Assembly (NCBI GenBank): GCA_021772975.1
Contig: JAJFKY010000022.1
Coordinates: forward strand, 62,001 to 126,000
Length of the DNA: 64,000 bases
Direction: 5' to 3'
DNA from: Gammaproteobacteria bacterium
GTDB taxonomy: Bacteria; Pseudomonadota; Gammaproteobacteria; Xanthomonadales; Wenzhouxiangellaceae
This document shows, one piece after another, positions 62,763-64,000 of the stretch. Position numbers and translations under genes: made by a program. The notes beneath the pieces are model-generated. The model was given only the letters and a program-made list of their open reading frames with translations. It had not been told where the DNA came from and did not search any database. Position 1 is the stretch's first letter. Every line of letters begins with the position of its first letter.

Positions 62763-64000
62763 TCAGCTGCGCTGGTCGATGGCCAGATAATCTCGTTCGG
62801 CCGCACCCGTATAGACTTGTCGCGGCCGTCCGATCCGGCCGGGATTAGCGCTTTGCTCAAGCCATTGAGCCACCCAGCCCACGGTCCGACCGATGGCGAA
62901 CATCACGGTAAACATACTGGTTGGAACACCCAGCGCCTTGTAGATAAGGCCGGAGTAAAAATCCACGTTCGGGTAAAGCTTGCGGGTCACGAAATAATCA
63001 TCTTCCAGGGCGATTTTTTCCAGCTTCATGGCCAGATCCAGTAACGGGTCAGTCACCCCCAGATCAGCCAGCACGTCGTGACAGGCCTTACGGATAATCT
63101 CGGCACGCGGGTCATAGTTTTTGTAAACCCGATGGCCAAAGCCCATCAGCCGGAATGGATCATTTTTATCCTTGGCTTTTTCAATGTACTTGCCTACCTG
63201 GCTGACATCACCAATATCATTGAGCATTTTCAGAACCGCCTCATTGGCACCGCCATGCGCCGGGCCCCACAATGCCGAAATACCGGCTGATACGCAGGCG
63301 TAGGGATTTGCACCGGTGCTGCCAACCAGGCGTACAGTGGAAGTACTGGCATTTTGTTCGTGGTCAGCATGCAGAATGAACAGCAGATCCAGCGCCCGCG
63401 CGGCGACCGGATTTACCTTATACGGCTCAGCCGGCACCGAAAACATCAGATCCAGAAAACGTTCGCAGTAGTTCAGGCTGTTGCGTGGATAGCTGATCGG
63501 CCAGCCGACGTGATGGCGGTAAGCGGCCGCCGCAATGGTCGGCATTTTGGCAATCAAACGTTTGGCGGCCAGATCGCGCTGCGCGGGATCTTCAATATCC
63601 ATCTGGTCATGATAAAAACCCGCCAGCGATGAGGTCACGCCGGCCAGTATGGCCATCGGATGAGCATCGTAACGGAACCCCTTGATAAAGGTATTTAACT
63701 GCTCATGCATCATGGTGTGATAAGTGATGTCACGCTCGAAATCACAAAACTCACCGGCCGAGGGCAACTCACCATACAGCAGCAGATAAGCTACCTCGAC
63801 AAAATTGCTGCGTTCGGCCAACTGCTCAATCGGATAACCGCGATAACGCAGGATGCCCTGATCGCCATCAATAAAGGTGATGTCACTGGAGCAACTGGCG
63901 GTAACCGAATAACCCGGATCGTAAGTAAAATAACCCAACTGTTTGTACAGACCGGCAATATCAACTGTCGGGTCGCCTGCAGTGCCTTCAACAACCGGTG
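62763..64000 (-). CDS. gltA: citrate synthase (5' end beyond window)
   Basis: The frame continues to the right edge without a start, and the codons before '[15 protein letters not shown]' ('[15 protein letters not shown]') align with the E. coli N-terminal region; roughly 20 residues are missing. Type II, NADH-sensitive-type hexameric enzyme condensing acetyl-CoA and oxaloacetate. '[22 protein letters not shown]', '[13 protein letters not shown]', '[17 protein letters not shown]' with catalytic His, '[19 protein letters not shown]', '[18 protein letters not shown]' (catalytic His) and '[17 protein letters not shown]' with the catalytic Asp are all present. Confidence 0.97.
   Translation of the reverse strand, partial: PVVEGTAGDPTVDIAGLYKQLGYFTYDPGYSVTASCSSDITFIDGDQGILRYRGYPIEQLAERSNFVEVAYLLLYGELPSAGEFCDFERDITYHTMMHEQLNTFIKGFRYDAHPMAILAGVTSSLAGFYHDQMDIEDPAQRDLAAKRLIAKMPTIAAAAYRHHVGWPISYPRNSLNYCERFLDLMFSVPAEPYKVNPVAARALDLLFILHADHEQNASTSTVRLVGSTGANPYACVSAGISALWGPAHGGANEAVLKMLNDIGDVSQVGKYIEKAKDKNDPFRLMGFGHRVYKNYDPRAEIIRKACHDVLADLGVTDPLLDLAMKLEKIALEDDYFVTRKLYPNVDFYSGLIYKALGVPTSMFTVMFAIGRTVGWVAQWLEQSANPGRIGRPRQVYTGAAERDYLAIDQRS

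Overview
The window reads as chromosomal DNA of an aerobic, Gram-negative, probably free-living gammaproteobacterium with a mid-50s G+C content. The support is a type IV pilus assembly operon pilMNOPQ, the pilTU / yggS-proC-yggT arrangement, a gammaproteobacterial FadE, MaeB and homodimeric AceE, TonB-dependent transport and an E. coli-like citrate synthase. Gene order is mostly that of a stable core genome. There is no phage, insertion sequence, CRISPR array, rRNA or tRNA that I could find.

Layout. 1-1.5 kb: 3' part of an SDR/epimerase gene, a decayed tandem copy of it, and a pair of 67-bp repeats with a REP-like palindrome. 1.5-9.1 kb: pdxH, a sodium:amino-acid symporter with a signal peptide, a thioredoxin-like protein, a small outer-membrane barrel protein, a secreted hypothetical, a zinc-ribbon membrane protein and a two-component system. 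9.3-14.8 kb: pilU and pilT on the minus strand, diverging from yggS-proC-yggT-DUF4426, with a converging TerB-like gene. 14.9-33.6 kb: a long co-directional array of central-carbon genes: asnB, tkt, gap, pgk, pyk, an IPTL-CTERM-like secreted protein, class I fba, maeB, aceE, aceF, a membrane-anchored retropepsin-like protease and a lipoyl-domain lpd. Together these cover part of the pentose phosphate pathway, lower glycolysis, malate decarboxylation and entry to the TCA cycle. pckG and gltA further along add gluconeogenesis and the first TCA step.

33.7-41.4 kb is the accessory part. It is locally AT-richer and holds a small secreted four-cysteine protein, two unusual P-loop proteins of apparent sulfotransferase fold, a large TonB-dependent receptor and a divergent TPR-sulfotransferase. 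This is the most plausible place for an undescribed system; the linkage between the genes is inference.

41.5-64 kb: pckG, a 2OG-Fe(II) oxygenase-like protein, a TetR regulator diverging from fadE, sixA, a likely aldehyde dehydrogenase / DUF938 / free-Met-sulfoxide reductase operon, a large Ig-like lipoprotein directly downstream of pilMNOPQ, a divergent PBP1a gene, a conserved hypothetical, and gltA running off the right edge.

Several intrinsic terminators are clear by eye (after pilTU, after the Ig-like lipoprotein, after the TonB receptor). Start codons were chosen from ribosome-binding sites and family lengths, and differ from the longest reading frame in several genes.
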